Shown one piece after another: positions 33,035 through 46,685 of a stretch of 64,000 nucleotides of DNA. The notes below the pieces were generated by a model. The model had not been told where the DNA came from. It did no database searches and worked only from the letters and a program-made list of their open reading frames with translations. The stretch is from positions 372,001-436,000 of the forward strand of contig BSBN01000047.1 in assembly GCA_027924645.1 (NCBI GenBank). Direction: 5' to 3'. The stretch's first letter is position 1; each line of letters begins with the position of its first letter. The DNA is from Cunninghamia lanceolata. Its lineage: Eukaryota > Streptophyta > Pinopsida > Cupressales > Cupressaceae. The translations under genes were made by a program, and so were the position numbers.

Positions 33035-36000
33035 TCAGAGTTTGACAATGCCGAGAGAAGCGCGGCAGAATTCAAACTTCTCTCGAGGTACAACCTTGGT
33101 CAATGCATCAGCTGGATTGATCTTGGTGTCGATCTTCTGAACTTGCAACTTGCCTTCTTCAATCATGCTACGGATGAAATGATACCTCAGCTCAATGTGT
33201 TTGGTTCTGTTATGGAATGCCGTATTCTTGGCCAAATGAATAGCGCTATTACTGTCACAGAAAAGTGTGAAAGCTTACTGTTTCGAACCCAATTCAGTAA
33301 ACAAACGCTGCAACCAAACCATTTCTTTTGCTCCTTCAGTGAGAGCAATGTACTCAGCCTCAGTAGTAGAAAGAGCAACTACTTGTTGCAATCTTGAGAC
33401 CCAACTGATAGCTGCCCCGGCAAAAGTGAAAACATAGCCGGATGTAGACCTTCTTTTATCCAAGTCACCCGCCATATCGGAGTCAACAAAGCCTTGTAGC
33501 TGTGCAACTTTCCCACCAAAACATAAGGCATAATCTGAAGTGCCTTTTAGATACCTCAATATCCACTTCACAGCTTCCTAATGAGTTTTTCCAGGATTAC
33601 TCATGAATTGGCTCACAACTCCCACTGCTTGGGAAATATCAGGACGGGTGCATATCATTGCATACATAAGACTTCCCACAGCTGAAGAGTATGGAATGTT
33701 CTTCATGTAGTCTTGTTCTTCTTGTGTCTTGGGGCACAATGCTGAAGACAAGTGAAAATGATCGGCAAGTGGAGTGCTAACTGGCTTAGCACTTTTCATA
33801 TTGAATCTGTCCAAAACTTTTTCAACATATTTTTGCTGAGACAATCTGATTTCTTTCTTCTTTCTGTCCCGAATGATGGTCATGCCAAGAATCTTCTTTG
33901 CTGCCCCGAGGTCCTTCATTGCAAATTTGTTTCCCAAGAGTTGCTTCAAATCAGCAATGACTCTCATGTTGGTGCCGGTAATGAGCATGTCGTCAACATA
34001 GAGTAGCAACAAAACAAATTCACCACTTGGCAAAACCTTGTAGTATAAACATGGATCAGATTCAGAGCGCGTAAACTAATTTTCCATCATGAAGTTATCA
34101 AACTTGATGTACCACTGCCTTGGGGCTTGTTTCAGCCCATACAAGCTCCTCTTTAATCTGCAAAACAGATTTTCATGCCCTTGCTTGACAAAACCTTCTG
34201 GCTGATGCATGTACAATTCCTCTTCTATGTCACCGTGGAGAAAAGCGGTTTTGACGTCGAGTTGCTCAAGCTCAAGGTCATAAACTGCTGTCAAACCCAA
34301 AACAGCTCGAATTGTGTTCATTCTCACAACTGGTGAGAAAATCTCATTGAAGTCCACTCCCTTTTGTTGATCATATCCTTTCACAACAAGTCTAGCCCTG
34401 TAGCGTTTTGTGTCGCCTTCTTCCTCTTTGATTCTGTAGACCCACCGATTCTTCAAAGGTTTGCGATCAGGTGGAAGCCGGACCAGATCCCATGTATGGT
34501 TTGCCATTAGAGAGTCCATTTCATCCTTCATTGCTGCCATCCATTTCTCACTGTCCCTGTCATTGCAAGCTTCTCGAAATGTATTTGGTTCTGATATGTC
34601 AGCAACGAGCAATTGATAGTCATCAAATTTTGGAGGAGGTTTCCTCTCTCTGGTAGACCTCCTCAGTGAAGGAATTTGCCCTTGTATACTGCCCTGTGCA
34701 ATGCTCTGTTCACTAGCAAAATTCCTCTGTTTTCCAACATCACTGTCCTGTATTTCTGTATTGTTCCTCATAGAAGTAGATGAGTTGTCGAATTTAGAGT
34801 TTACCTTGTCCATTAATACTGGTAACTCTCATACTGGTGGCATGGGAAAAAGACCTCTTTGCTGTGCATCAATGTATGTTGACTGTGTTCTATGATGAGA
34901 GGGCGTAGAAAACATAGGGGACGGCAGATTTAAAGTGGTTTGCATTTGCTCTGTTGATCCTGTAACTGGCAATGATGGAACATTCACTGGCTGCATTGAG
35001 ATACCTTTTACATTGTTTTGAGACTGTTGACCTCCTTCTTGAGGCCGCGGGTGAGGGAACAAATTTGAACGCCCTTCATTAGTCCATATATTGTTTCTGA
35101 CTGGCAGTGTAGAACATTTTACAGGCTGCGTGGGATATTCTACAAGCTGCGTTGGATATTCAACTGGCAGCGATTGAATGCATCTTAACTCCGTATTTTC
35201 TGATGGCGTGAGGCTTCCTCCAGGCTGCGTAGGAGGGACTTGGTATGAATTGTGACTGTTCAAAGGGGACGTGGCATGTGGTTTCCCTGTTTGCATTGAC
35301 TGTGTCACAAAAAATTCACCTTTTGAAGATTGCATTAGAGTTTCCACAGGCTGCGTGGCACATTTTTCACCATTGGGAATACAATTATTAAGCTGCGTTC
35401 CAGGCAAGGGCGACAATTGGATGTGCGTAGCAACTTGTGAGCCTATACCTTCTTCAGCCCACGTGGGTGTATTTCTAACAGATGAGCTTTGTCTCTTTGT
35501 CTGTAGTTGGTAAGGGACTAAATCCCTTCCTATACTTCCATCACTGTTATTTATACCAATTCTGGCATTTGAATGTTGTGCGGGATGCAGAGCTCCCACT
35601 TCATTTGATGACTGAAAATTGCCTCCAGCTGCTAGTGACTGATGTGGAGACTGTGAATCACACCCACTGAAACTGTCATCTAGCGAAATATATTCTTTTG
35701 TAGATGCCCTTTGTTCTTGCAAAGCAGGAAACACTTTTTCATTGAAGATCACATCACGGCTGCGAATGATTTGTTTTGCAATAGGATCCCACAATCTGAA
35801 ACCGTATTGCTCTTCCCCATAACCAACGAAGATGCATCGTTTGGATTTGAAATCCAATTTTGTTCGCTTTTCTTTTGGAATGTGAGCGAACGCCTCGCAG
35901 CCAAAGACCCGGAGGTGATGGTAAGAGATCTTCTTTTCAAACCACTCTTCTTCCGAAATATCAAAATCCAGCTTAGTAGAAGGACTTCGGTTGATCAAAT

Positions 36001-37852
36001 AAACCGCCGTGTTAACTACCTCAGCCCAGAATTCTTTACTCCAACCAGCATTTGAGAGCATGCTACGTGCCCTCTCTAGAATCGTGCGATTCATTCTTTT
36101 GGCTGCACCATTTTCCTGAGGTGTAAATGGTACAACCTTGATGTGCTGAATGCCGTTGTCTGCACAAAAAGCATCAAAATCTAAAGAGCAAAACTCCCCT
36201 CCATTGTCAGTTTTAAGACATTTAATTTTGTTCCCAATTTGATTTTCAGCAACAGCCTTAAAAATTTTGAATTTTGCAAACATTTCTGATTTTCTGTTGA
36301 GCATATAAACCCAAAGCTTATGAGTGCAATCATCTAAAAAAGTTACAAAGTAGTTTGCTCCTCCAATGGAGGTTACCTCTGTGGGACCAAAGACATCCGA
36401 ATGCACGAGTTCCAAGGGTTTTGCCTTCTTGTCGTGTCCGGTTTTGGAGAAGCTGGCCCGCCTTTGTTTCCCGTAAATGCAATGCTCACAAAGTTCCAAA
36501 TCTACTAATTGTAAACCAGAAAGTTGGCCTCTTTTGAGCAATACTTCCATTCCCTTTTTGCTCATGTGGCCAAGTCTCCTATGCCACAATTTTGTCCCGC
36601 TGTCAACTACAGCCATCACCGCTCCCACTTCAGTGGCACATTCGAGCACATAAAGAGATCCTGATTTATTGCCTTTTGCAACAACTAAAGCGCCTTTAGT
36701 TACTTTCCAAATGTTGGAAGAGAAAGTGATGCTGCAGCCTTGCGCATCAAGTTGTCCTGCTGAAATCAAGTTCCTCTTAAGTTTAGGAACATGTCTGACA
36801 TCATTTAGTAGCCACTTGCTTCCATTCTTTAATTGTAGCAATATATCACCTTTGCCGACAATCTCGCACGGCTCATTGTCTCCGAGATAAACCTTGCCAA
36901 ATTTTCCTTCTTGATATGTTTGGAAGGCATCCCGATTTGAAGTTGCGTGAAAGGAGGCGCCAGAGTCTAAAATCCATGAGTCGGCTTCAGCTTCACTTGC
37001 TGCCAAGACAAGAGCTCCTCCATCATCTTCAAGAGTCGTGTTAATCTCATTTTCTTTCAGCTGTTTTTGAGCTTTCTTGTAATGCCAACAATCCTTCTTG
37101 ACATGTCCATCTTTTCCGCAAAACCAGCAACCTTCTTTCCGTCCTCTTGACTTTGATCTCTTCGCTGATTTAGATCTTCTCCTATTTTGTTTTCCTCGAT
37201 CTTGGGTTCTTCCCCTATTGCCTAGAACCAAGGCTTCACCGGATATTTTATTTTGTCCTCTCCTCATGTCTTCGTTGAGGAGGGTGGTAGCAACATCATC
37301 AAATTTTAACAATGCTTTCTTTTCCTTGTTTTCAGATCCTCTTCTCCCAGGTGCTGAATTACTGATCGTCATCACGACATTATCCCAGCTGTCGGGAAGC
37401 AAGCACAGGAGTAGCATAGCCCTCATTTCATCATCAAAATTGATTTCTACAGAAACTAGTTGGCTGATTGCAATGTTGAATTCGTTCAAGTGATTTGAAA
37501 ATGTTTTTCCCTCTTTCATTTTTAGGTTGAACAACTTTTTTAGCAAGAAGACCCTATTGGTTGCGGATGACGTTTCATACATGTCGCAAAGCTTGTCCCA
37601 GATCTGCTTTGCCGAGGTTTCTGCTGCAACATTAAATAAGACGTTGCTGGACAGCGAGAGGATGATTGTAGAGGCTGCTTTTTGATCCAACACATCCCAT
37701 TCGTCATCTGTCATCTTTTCCAGTTTTGCTTCTTTTCCTTTCAGCGTGATAGCTAAGTCTTTTTGAATTAGCACGGCACGAATTTGCAGCTTCCAAAGCC
37801 CAAAATTCTACCCCGAAAACTTCTCTATTCTCCACTTGTCCGCTTCTTCCAT
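33035..37852 (-). pseudogene. Copia B gag-pol polyprotein, one frame with five stops
   Basis: The start is ATG 37852 (MEEADKWRIEKFSG), followed by TAG at codon 15. Going downstream: copia gag (LWKLQI), zinc knuckle CWFCGKDGHVKKDC (about 37135-37094), protease DSWILDSGASFHAT (about 36985), integrase with HRRLGH, CEHCIYGK and TPQENGAAK (about 36580-36100), a long Gln/Ser/Pro-rich linker, reverse transcriptase with KTAFLHGD (about 34250) and YVDDMLI (about 33990), then RNase H to 33035. Stops are at 37810-37808, 34828-34826, 34075-34073, 33577-33575 and 33274-33272. All segments share one phase, so only point mutations break it. Confidence 0.9.
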
Positions 37853-37897
37853 TTCTTTGAAATTCGTCACGAATTTCTCAACCAGCTCCTTACTCGA

Positions 37898-37909
37898 GCT
37901 CTGATACCA
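37898..37909 (-). promoter_or_regulatory. Primer-binding site of copia B
   Basis: On the minus strand it reads TGGTATCAGAGC, the initiator methionine tRNA primer site. It is separated by two bases from the 5' LTR. Confidence 0.9.
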
Positions 37910-37911
37910 AT

Positions 37912-38168
37912 TGTTAAAACAATGGAACAGCGAAAAAAGAAAAGAACAGTAAACAATCACACAGTGCAAAGATATTTAACATGGTTCACCATATGTATGG
38001 CTACGTCCACAAAGCAGGGGAAAACTCTTATATTAGTTTGTTCTCAGATGATGTTTACAACAGCATATACACATGCTTTTATAGATAACAATATCCGCCA
38101 AGAGAAAGAGCTGAAAATGAAGAGTCACCACAAAAGGACGAGGTGACCGTTGGGTTTCATATCCAACA
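37912..38168 (-). repeat. 5' LTR of copia B
   Basis: It is the partner of 32711-32967. The duplicated target GTAAC follows at 38169-38173. Confidence 0.95.
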
Positions 38169-40591
38169 GTAACGGGGGGCCACATAAACACTCATTTTCT
38201 AGATATGAATTCTGTTCGAAAGTCTTAAACTGCCTTTCTCCAGGTATTGCTCTGCAAAGCCTGTTGGAGGAAAGATTCAGGTATGCAAGAAAGGTTATAT
38301 TAGATAGCTCTACAGGAATTCCTCCACTTAGCTGATTGCAGGACAGATCCAATGATTCCAAATTTGAATTCTGCCCAAGAGATGGCGGTATCTTGCCTTG
38401 TAATTGATTTCTGGATAGATTTAGAAATAACAGGCCACTCAGATTCCCAATGGCTGGTGGTATTTCCCCAGTAAGATTATTACTTGACAAGTCAAGACTG
38501 GTAAGTACTTGCAGAATATATCGGTAAGTCAGCTCAAGGCCTCTAATTACAATAGTTATTTCATAGTAGAGTGTCTTGCCACCGAGCTCTGGGTCTGCGA
38601 GGATTTGAAATCCGGAGAGGCTCTCAAGATTAGATGGTATTTTTCCACTAAACTGATTGTTGGATAAATCCAACAGCTGCAAGCTGGTGAGGTTTGTGAT
38701 CCATGTAGGTATGCTACCCTCAAGCTTATTATAGCCGAGAATTAAAACTCTCAACTCATAAAAAATTGCAAGGTAAGGAAGCTCACCTGTCAATCCATTT
38801 TTTCTCAAATCAATAAGCTGAAGTTGTGTACAGTGGGCCAAGGATTTGGGTAGAGACCCTAAGAATGAATTCTCTGACAACCTCAAACTCCGCAGAGAAC
38901 AGCTATCGATTATGGCTGGAATTGTTCCCGACAGATTGTTGTCATGCAAGTGAAGGTAAAGAAGGTTGCTCAAATTGCCTATTCCTTGAGGAATTTTTCC
39001 TGTCAATCTGTTTTTATCCAGAATAAGGTTTTCAAGACTACTCAAACTGCCTATTCCTTGAGGAATGTTCCCTGTCAAATTGTTATCATCCAGGATAAGG
39101 TTTTCAAGACTGCTCAAATTGCCTAATCCTTGAGGAATGTTTCCTGTCAAATTGTTTCTACTCATGTTAAAATATCTCAACTCTGTCAGCTTGCCGATGT
39201 CCTCCCAAAGGGATCCTGTGAATCTGTTGTCACCAAGATTCAGCTCGGTCAGCAGAGTCATATTGAGGACTGAATTTGGTAGCCTACCTTCAAAATGGTT
39301 GTCTCCTAAGTCAAGGCGCCTTAAGGAGGAAAGGTGGGATATGCTCATGGGCAGCTGCCCGTAAAGCCCGATGCCTGTCAGAACTGAGTGAGGTAAGACT
39401 TGTACAATTTCCAATTTCTGGAGGAACAGAGCCTGTAATATTTATAGGCCTGTATATGCTTAAATCTGAAAGCTCTCTCAACTTTCCTAATTCAGGTGGT
39501 ATGTTACCCGACAATGATGGATTGTTCCCCAAATACAAAGTTTTCAAGAAAGAGCAATTACCTATAGCTGGAGGAATGGGGCCAGCTAACCTGTTCCACT
39601 GCAGATCAAGATCTTCTAGTTCCTGAAGCATGCCAAATTCAGGGAGAATGCTTCCTGTCAAGTTGTTTTCTGAAAGAAAAATTTGTTGCAGGTGCGTGCA
39701 ATTAGTCAGAGCTTTGGGAATGCTTCCAACAAGAATGTTGCTGTGTAGGTCAAGATACTCTAACTTTCCAAGACCACCAAATCCAGAGGGAATGCTTCCG
39801 GTTAAGTTGTTTCTTGAAAGATAAAACCGTTGCAGTTGCGTGCAATTGGCCAGAGATTCGGGAATGCTTCCAACAAGATTGTTGCTGTCTAGGTAGAGAT
39901 ACTTTAACTTGCCCAGACCACCAATTTCACTTGGAATGCTTCCGCTTAAATCGTTTCCTGAAAGATAAATCTGTTGCAGCAGCGTGCAATTGGCTAGAGA
40001 TTTGGGAATGCTTCCAACAAGATTGCTGCTCTCTAGGCGGAGATACTCTAACATGCCCAAACCACCAAATTCAGTTGGAATGCTTCCCCTTAAGTTGTTT
40101 CTAGAAAGATTAATCTGTTGCAGTTGCTCGCAATTGGCCAGAGAATTGGGAATAGAACCCCACAGTTGATTATCATCCAGGTTTAGTATCCGCAGCACTT
40201 TGAGCTGTCCAAGCTGTGGTGGAATCCCTCCTGTAAACTTATTAAGAGAGAGATCCAGAGTGTGCAACAAGGAGAGGCTTCCCATGGAAGGAGAGATAAT
40301 ACCTTCCAATTTTAGTTGAGAAAGATGTATAGACACCACTCTCTTGGTGTGCAATCTGCAGGAAATACCTTTCCAGTGGCACACGTTGGCTGAGTTGTTT
40401 GCTCTCCAGCTTGATAGCGCTCCATTTGGATAAAATGTGATGCCCTTTCTGAAAGACAAGAGAGCTTCCACATCCTTTGCATCCCTCTCAGAATATGATT
40501 CTTCCAAAGTGTTATTGTTATCGAAGGTTGCAGTCGCCCGCATAATTGGCAAGGCGAGAAAGAGAATGTAAATAATACCACCTCCTTTCAT

Positions 40592-42827
40592 TTCCAACTT
40601 GCTCTTCTACAGAGTTTGCATATTGCTTTATTTCCTTCTTTCCTTCTCAACGATAGCGGAGAACGGCTTAAACCGTGTTACAGTGAGAGTGGCCCCCACC
40701 TGGTAAAGTGCCACGGCGGCAAGCATTCGGTCTTATTAACCGGTCAAACACGGCATTCAGTCTTATTAACTGGTCAAACACGTTTGATGACCTTGCGAAG
40801 TCATTGAACTTATTTGCAAATTCTCCCCCTTCGTGGAATTTACGATGTATAATAATAGGTAGTGTCGCCTTTCCACAAGTCAACCAATTGTCAAACATCC
40901 ATATGAAAATAGGGTGCCAAAAAGGGTTAAAAGTGACCATGTTTCTTTGAATAAACAAAAATTGAATTTCAAAGACTAATTTGATGATTTGATCTAAGAC
41001 CATTAGTGTTCTATTTTAAACTATTTTTTTTTTTAAATGGTGAAAATTAAGAAGATTAAATGTTGAAAGCACATAAAGTGCTTATATGTTTTTGTTTAAA
41101 AATTATAACATAGCATCTCATGTGCTCGCCCCCTCTCTCTTTTCTCCTCTCTCTTTTTTTTTTTTGAGTTCTATTAATTACTTTGTAAACCCCTTTAGTA
41201 GATAGTTAACTAAGATCATGTATTAATTTTAGGTAATTTTTCCTAATTTTTAATGATATATTATTTTTTAATAATTTTCAATGTAGGCACATCCTTTAAA
41301 ATGGAAAATTGGACATACTCCCCCCATTTTTTTATTTTTTATTTTTTATTTTTTAGTAGTATGGATGGCATGGCAAGACCCATGATGCAAGGTCCTAACA
41401 CGAGTCAGTATAACCTTTGTCCACATGAGCTTCCCTCCACCCATGCAATGGGTAAATCCAAGGGAGTTCGAACATGCAACCATCATCTATATTTTTCAAT
41501 AGCTTGACTATTGGGTCTATCCTTAAGGGCTATACTCCCACTATTTTCAGAAATATATTGTGCAAATGTTTTTTTTTTCAAATTTAAATGAGTGGATTAG
41601 AATTTTTGTAGAAAAATTCACAAATATATTTTTAAAAAAGAAATGACAACACTACTAAAAGTAAATTAAATATTAAAACCCTAATATATTTGAATTTAAA
41701 AAAAAATAGTTAGAAACTCACAATTTATATCATTGACTATGGAAATATCATGTCTTTAATAGTTAGAAAGCTAAGACATAACTTGACATTGTAGTGTTGT
41801 TTTTTAAAATATTGCCTTAAAATATGCGGTGACTCTAATGGAGAGCATACTCAAGATTTGTATATTTTTTAAGTCTTTTTTATAAAATATGGATTTAGGC
41901 AGCTAACATGTAAGTTCAACTTTTAGGCTTAGATATCCAAGTTGTTAGTGTAAGAATTTAGTTTCCTTTATTTTATTTTATTTTATTTTCCTCTATGGGA
42001 AGTTACTCCACCTCGCCCCTAATTTGGGAGATGCTAGGGTTACATTTCTCATTGGTCAATATTGACACCTCACCCCACTCACCTTGCCTATAATACTCAC
42101 TCCTTTGCATGTATTTTCATAGAGGTTGATTAATGCATTTTCCTATCTTTGCATCAATATTCTCTCTTGGGTTTGTCATGGTTCTCCTGTAGATGAATGC
42201 TTGCAGCAGATCGTGGCTCCAACACAAGTCAAATCCAAGTCTAAGAGTGGGTGATTCCTAAGAAAAACAATGTAAATGTGTGCTTATTTTAATGCACCTA
42301 CATCATGTTTTATATAAGAAATGAAATAATGACTAACAAAACATAAATTCTCATGCTTTTGATCCCACAAACTCTTTTCTGCATTGTTATATACACATGT
42401 CTATGTCATTGGATCATTAATTTTATTCTTTTAAGAAATTCCATGTCATTGTTTAACAATTGAATATTTTTATATTTCTTATATTCTTAGAACATCTACA
42501 AAACATTCTTATTATGTCATTTGTCTTATATTGATATAGTGAGTCATTATTTTTAAAACTCATTTTCCTTATTTGACGATTGAATAATTTTTTATATTTT
42601 TTATATTCTTAACACTCCTGAATTGTTTTATAATAATATAGATTTGAGAATTATGGAGATAAAACCAGAAGTGAAGTGAAGGTTTTAATTTTTTTTGTAG
42701 TGGTCCCCTCAATATACATGAATCCATTGGCAAGCAACATGAAATTTCATTTCACCTTTCCTCGAAGATTGAGATCCACTTACCATTGAATGAAATTTTT
42801 GACTACATCCTGGTTTGCTATGAGGTT
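40592..42827. other. Upstream of the LRR gene; no other gene recognised
   Basis: The first few hundred bases presumably include the LRR promoter, but no clear TATA box was assigned. A 28-bp phrase containing CGGTCAAACACG is imperfectly duplicated at 40740-40785. The rest is AT-rich without recognisable domains; a homopolymer-rich part is at 41150-41350. Confidence 0.4.
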
Positions 42828-44823
42828 TGTAATGTCCCCTTCTAGTAAGTCAATTTTTTCACAACCTTGCACAATTCAACTTAGTAAAAGGGAACATTAG
42901 TATTCAATTCTTCTTTTCATTTCATAACTACGATTAATGATTAAGTATCAAACTAATATATTTTCCACGTTTGTACTTAAGGCTTGTAACCTTATAATCA
43001 TAATTACATACACTTCATATTTATACTTATAATCATGATTCATATCAAGTTCATACATTTCATATCCATATTCTTTCTCTCATCGTTCGTGATTCATCTC
43101 AAGGAAGTTCTTGAGTAGCCCAATCATTAATCCACCCTATTTCCCGTATGAGTATGGTTTGTTAAGGCACTTGATATATCCATCCCATACGGAGGCCCAA
43201 AGGTTTCACACTACACGCGGTGTTCCTCACCATTTGGCTCAAGAAGCTTCATGCTACACACAGCATTCCTCACTCACTTGAGATTTACCATCCTTAGTGC
43301 ACATTAATTATGAGCTCATATTACCTCAAGCCTAAGAGCTTCACACTACACGCAGTGTTCCTCGACTCTTGGCTCAAGGGACTTAACACAACATGCGGTG
43401 TTCCTCATCCACTTTAGGGTTACCTCGGACCAATTTCTGCCCTTAACTTAACCCCATACTCATAGGTTGATAAGATGATTAAGGATGAGGCTTGAACCTC
43501 CCTTTTCGAACATGTCATCAGTTGTGAGTTATCAATCATATTTGTTGATTGCCATTCATTGACATTATATGCTTTTCATCATTCTAATCAACTTTCTTAT
43601 ATCATATGTTATTTACATCATAGTCATATCTATCATAAAGAATACACTCCATTTATATGTTGATCCTTCTTTATACAATTGTTCTTTATTATTTGATTTT
43701 AGATATAGTTAAGACATTTCTTATGAGCCATAATGATTTACATAAATTCTTATTAACTATGTAGATACCTTTATATATATATACTTACCTACTGTTTAGA
43801 CAGATCTGTAGATACCTTTTTAGGCTACGGTAAATATTTATTCTCTTATCTTCCTTTTTTTTAATTGATTGCCCCTTTTGGTTAATATTTATAAGTTTGA
43901 AGGGATGCAATTTACCATCGGTCACCACCCTTAATAAATAAATATTATTAAACTTTGATGATAGTCAATGTTTGAATTAGTTAAGCACTCCTTATTGTGA
44001 GATCGACATCTTCTCAAGAGGCCCGATTCCATATATGAATGCCTTTATATTATGCAATGAATATATATTTACTATTATATATTCTTATTATATATATATT
44101 AATTACTATTATATTGATAATACATATATATTATAGTATATGATAATAATATTTAAACTGATAATATTTATAATTATATTATTAATATTTATATTTTATA
44201 TTTATATTAATAATCAAATATATGATTATAATAATATTTAATTTAATACTTAGATTTATATATTAATAATTATATTTGTTATTTATATTTAATAATGTAT
44301 ATATTATATATTATATTTGTATTTATAATATATTTATTATAATATTTATATTATTATATTATTATAATAAATGATCATGATAATATTTAAATTATTAATA
44401 TTTACATTTATATTTATATTGGTTATTTATAAATATAATATATCCCTTAATATATTATATTAAAAATATTTATAGATAACATCATATAATATTATATAAT
44501 ATCGGCACATGACAAGGTTGATTACACTCTCATTATTATTTCAAGGTTGAGTGCGGCCTCGATTTGACACTCCCTATCTTGTGCTTGCTAGATCTCCTTC
44601 CTTATGCTTGTCACTGCCTAAGTTGGACTTGGTGTGTGTTGTGTATCTTACACTGTTGTGTTTGTAATGGTTGATTCATGATTTATGGTGTTGCGCATTA
44701 TATCATGTTGTATAGCATGAGTGGAACCTACTCCCCTTGTTTTGAGTGTATGTTGTGTACATTGATTGGCATGTATGTCATATGTTGCTAAGGACACCCT
44801 AGATTGTGTGAGATGATGGGAGT
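42828..44823. other. No gene; AT-rich, possible LTR remnant
   Basis: TGTAATGTCCCCTTC at 42828 could be an LTR start, but no partner was found. 44040-44510 is almost pure A/T with ATATTTAT-like units. The last 300 bases before the transposon (44524-44823) are TG-rich and unrecognised. Confidence 0.4.
43204..43407. repeat. Four-copy minisatellite
   Basis: The phrase CTTCACACTACACGCGGTGT with TCCTCA after it recurs, with changes, at 43204, 43247, 43339 and 43382. Spacing is uneven (43, 92 and 43 bp). Confidence 0.65.
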
Positions 44824-44856
44824 GGGGTAAGTGCAAAAAGTTGGGGGGCCAAAAAG
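44824..44856 (+). repeat. Terminal inverted repeat, right copy
   Basis: It reads GGGGTAAGTGCAAAAAGTTG, then a G-run and CCAAAAAG, one main difference from the left copy. It continues GTGGCCAAATTTTT like the right end of the left copy. Confidence 0.9.
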
Positions 44857-44947
44857 TGGCCAAATTTTTTTCAAAAAAAATTAATACATAACATGAGCGC
44901 ATTATGGTTTGGTAGTGACAAGCCTAAGGCTCGGCAAAACCAAACCA

Positions 44948-44980
44948 TAATGTGCTCGTGTTATAATGCGAGCACGTTAT
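44948..44980. promoter_or_regulatory. Subterminal palindrome, right copy
   Basis: Arms ATAATGTGCTCG and CGAGCACGTTAT pair with one mismatch, about 125 bp inside the terminal repeat. A TATATATATAAAAA run follows at about 44987 and may be the gene B TATA box. Confidence 0.5.
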
Positions 44981-46685
44981 GACTGACTATATATATAAAA
45001 AAAAGAGCATTTGTGCTCATTTCATTTCTTTATCTTCCTCTACACCCGCGGCCTGCAAACCCTAAGAAGCGTACTTGCATTTTTGAAGACTCGATTCAAC
45101 TCCAAAATCTTACCGATTCATCGCCAAAATGCCGCCACGACGTCGAGCAGGCCAAAGGAGTGAGTTTTATTTAATTTTTTGTTTGAATTTGTTTCTAAAT
45201 AGGTAGGTTTGAGTTGATTTTTGATGTAAATTTCCTTAATTGTCAGGAAATGTTAATGCACCTCCTCCTCCTCCTCCTCCTCCTCAAAATCCACAAAATC
45301 TTGAAGAGGAAATACTTGCAGAAGAACAACCCGAACAACAAACTCCTCCATCCATTCCTCGACATGCCCCTAGAACACAAGAAAATCTAATGGGGCAAAT
45401 TGAAAACAATAAAAATAAAATTGAAGGCATAATTGCAAGGTTGAAAGATCCTTCAACTTCAACCTTGCATAGGTCCACGCTTGCTCAATCTCTTAAATCT
45501 ATGTTATCAAATGTAGATTCAATTAGCAAGCAAATATCTAGTTGGTCGAATAAGAGAAGAGAGTTTAGAGAGTATTATGCAGACAAGCTATCATATGAAG
45601 ATGTGAAAAAGTTACAAATTACAAAATTAGACTTGTGTTCCATTTTCACAAACCCACAAACAAATCAACCTCCACCCATTACATGCAAGAGGTTCCCTAT
45701 CCATTGGTCCAACAACCAAGTGATAAGGGACAATTTTGGGCAGAGGTGGTGGATGATTTTTGACCATCCTCCATGCAATAATAATGAGGTCCCGCAATAA
45801 TTTTTGAGGAAACTCTACTACAAGTTTGTCCTCAATAAAGTGCCAAACTATTTTGATATGCGAGACTTCTAGGGTAGAGGTGGGGGGTCATCACAAGATA
45901 GACCAGGGGCACATGTTGACCCACAGCGGCTAGTGAGACGAGTAATCAACAGACCAGCCCATGAGCACGTTTCTATCCCTTCCATTGTGAAGGAGAGTGT
46001 CGAGGTCGATACACTTTAGTCCATTAGTGCCTTGACCTAGAACATCATAGAGCATACCAGTCCTGCAGCACAGTGTGGGTTGGGAGATAGTACGAGGAGT
46101 AGGGTCCCACCCCATGCTTGTCAGACTTGCGGGTCAGTCTGTGGTTATGACCCATGGATAGTCAAGACACAAGTGCATAGGCTACATCTGTAGCTGAGCA
46201 GATGGTGATGACAGATACCCTCCTGAGTGAGACTTTCGACCTTGATACTTAGGTAAATATTAGCAAGTTTATTGAATTTAATTTACTAAATTTCATTTTT
46301 GAAATGCAAGATTAACTAATTTAGTTTGATTATTTTAATGAAATTTTAGGGTCATAGCGTTGATGCAATTTTCAGTGGTTCTCCACCTGCATATTACACT
46401 ACACCATCTACTGTTGGGGTATGTAACTAGTAAACAATTATAAATATTACATGTAAATAGCATTGTTATATGAATGGTATTCTAATATCTGATTTTGTAT
46501 GTTGAATAAGTTAATATTGGAGATTTCATGGCAACACCTGCCAGCAGTGGTGGACTTCAAAGCTTCATGGAGGTAATAAAATAAATAGTTTAATGAATGA
46601 ATTGTACTTTCTAGATTTTTGTATGTGACTTGTGTGCTTTATTGTGTGTACTTCCATGTTTAGATAAACATGTGTGTATGTTAGG

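Larger units (their letters stand above)
32711..38168 (-). mobile_element. Copia B: young, complete Ty1/copia element (5458 bp)
   Basis: Both 257-bp LTRs are present and differ at 4 positions (1.6%). They are flanked by GTAAC at 32706-32710 and 38169-38173, a 5-bp target duplication. The primer-binding site is at 37898-37909 on the minus strand. One reading frame runs from 37852 to 33035 with five stop codons and no frameshift. Low LTR divergence marks it as the youngest insertion here that can be dated. The target is the LRR gene coding sequence. Confidence 0.95.
32428..40591 (-). pseudogene. Leucine-rich-repeat receptor-like protein, split by copia B
   Basis: The start at ATG 40591 gives a signal peptide (MKGGGIIYILFLALPIMRA), then the N-terminal cap (DVEALLSFRK ... 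VCHWKGISC). About twenty plant-type LRRs of the pattern GSIPxxLxxLxxLxxLxLxxN follow, then an island segment (GFQILADPELGG ... ITIVIRGLELTY), more LRRs and the capping NECLCGPP. Copia B follows directly at 38168. The gene resumes at 32710 in the same frame (LQRCKRTPSEMVGK) with a membrane segment (ISVIALSLGLSIGFGGAVYV) and a short tail ending at 32428. There is no kinase domain, so it belongs with receptor-like proteins sensing peptides or pathogens at the cell surface. Breaks: the copia insertion and a one-base frameshift near 39383. Confidence 0.85.

Noticed and set aside
35271..37493. Plus-strand open frames in 34471-37493 as genes
   Set aside because: They lie antisense to the continuous copia B polyprotein frame and show no domains of their own.
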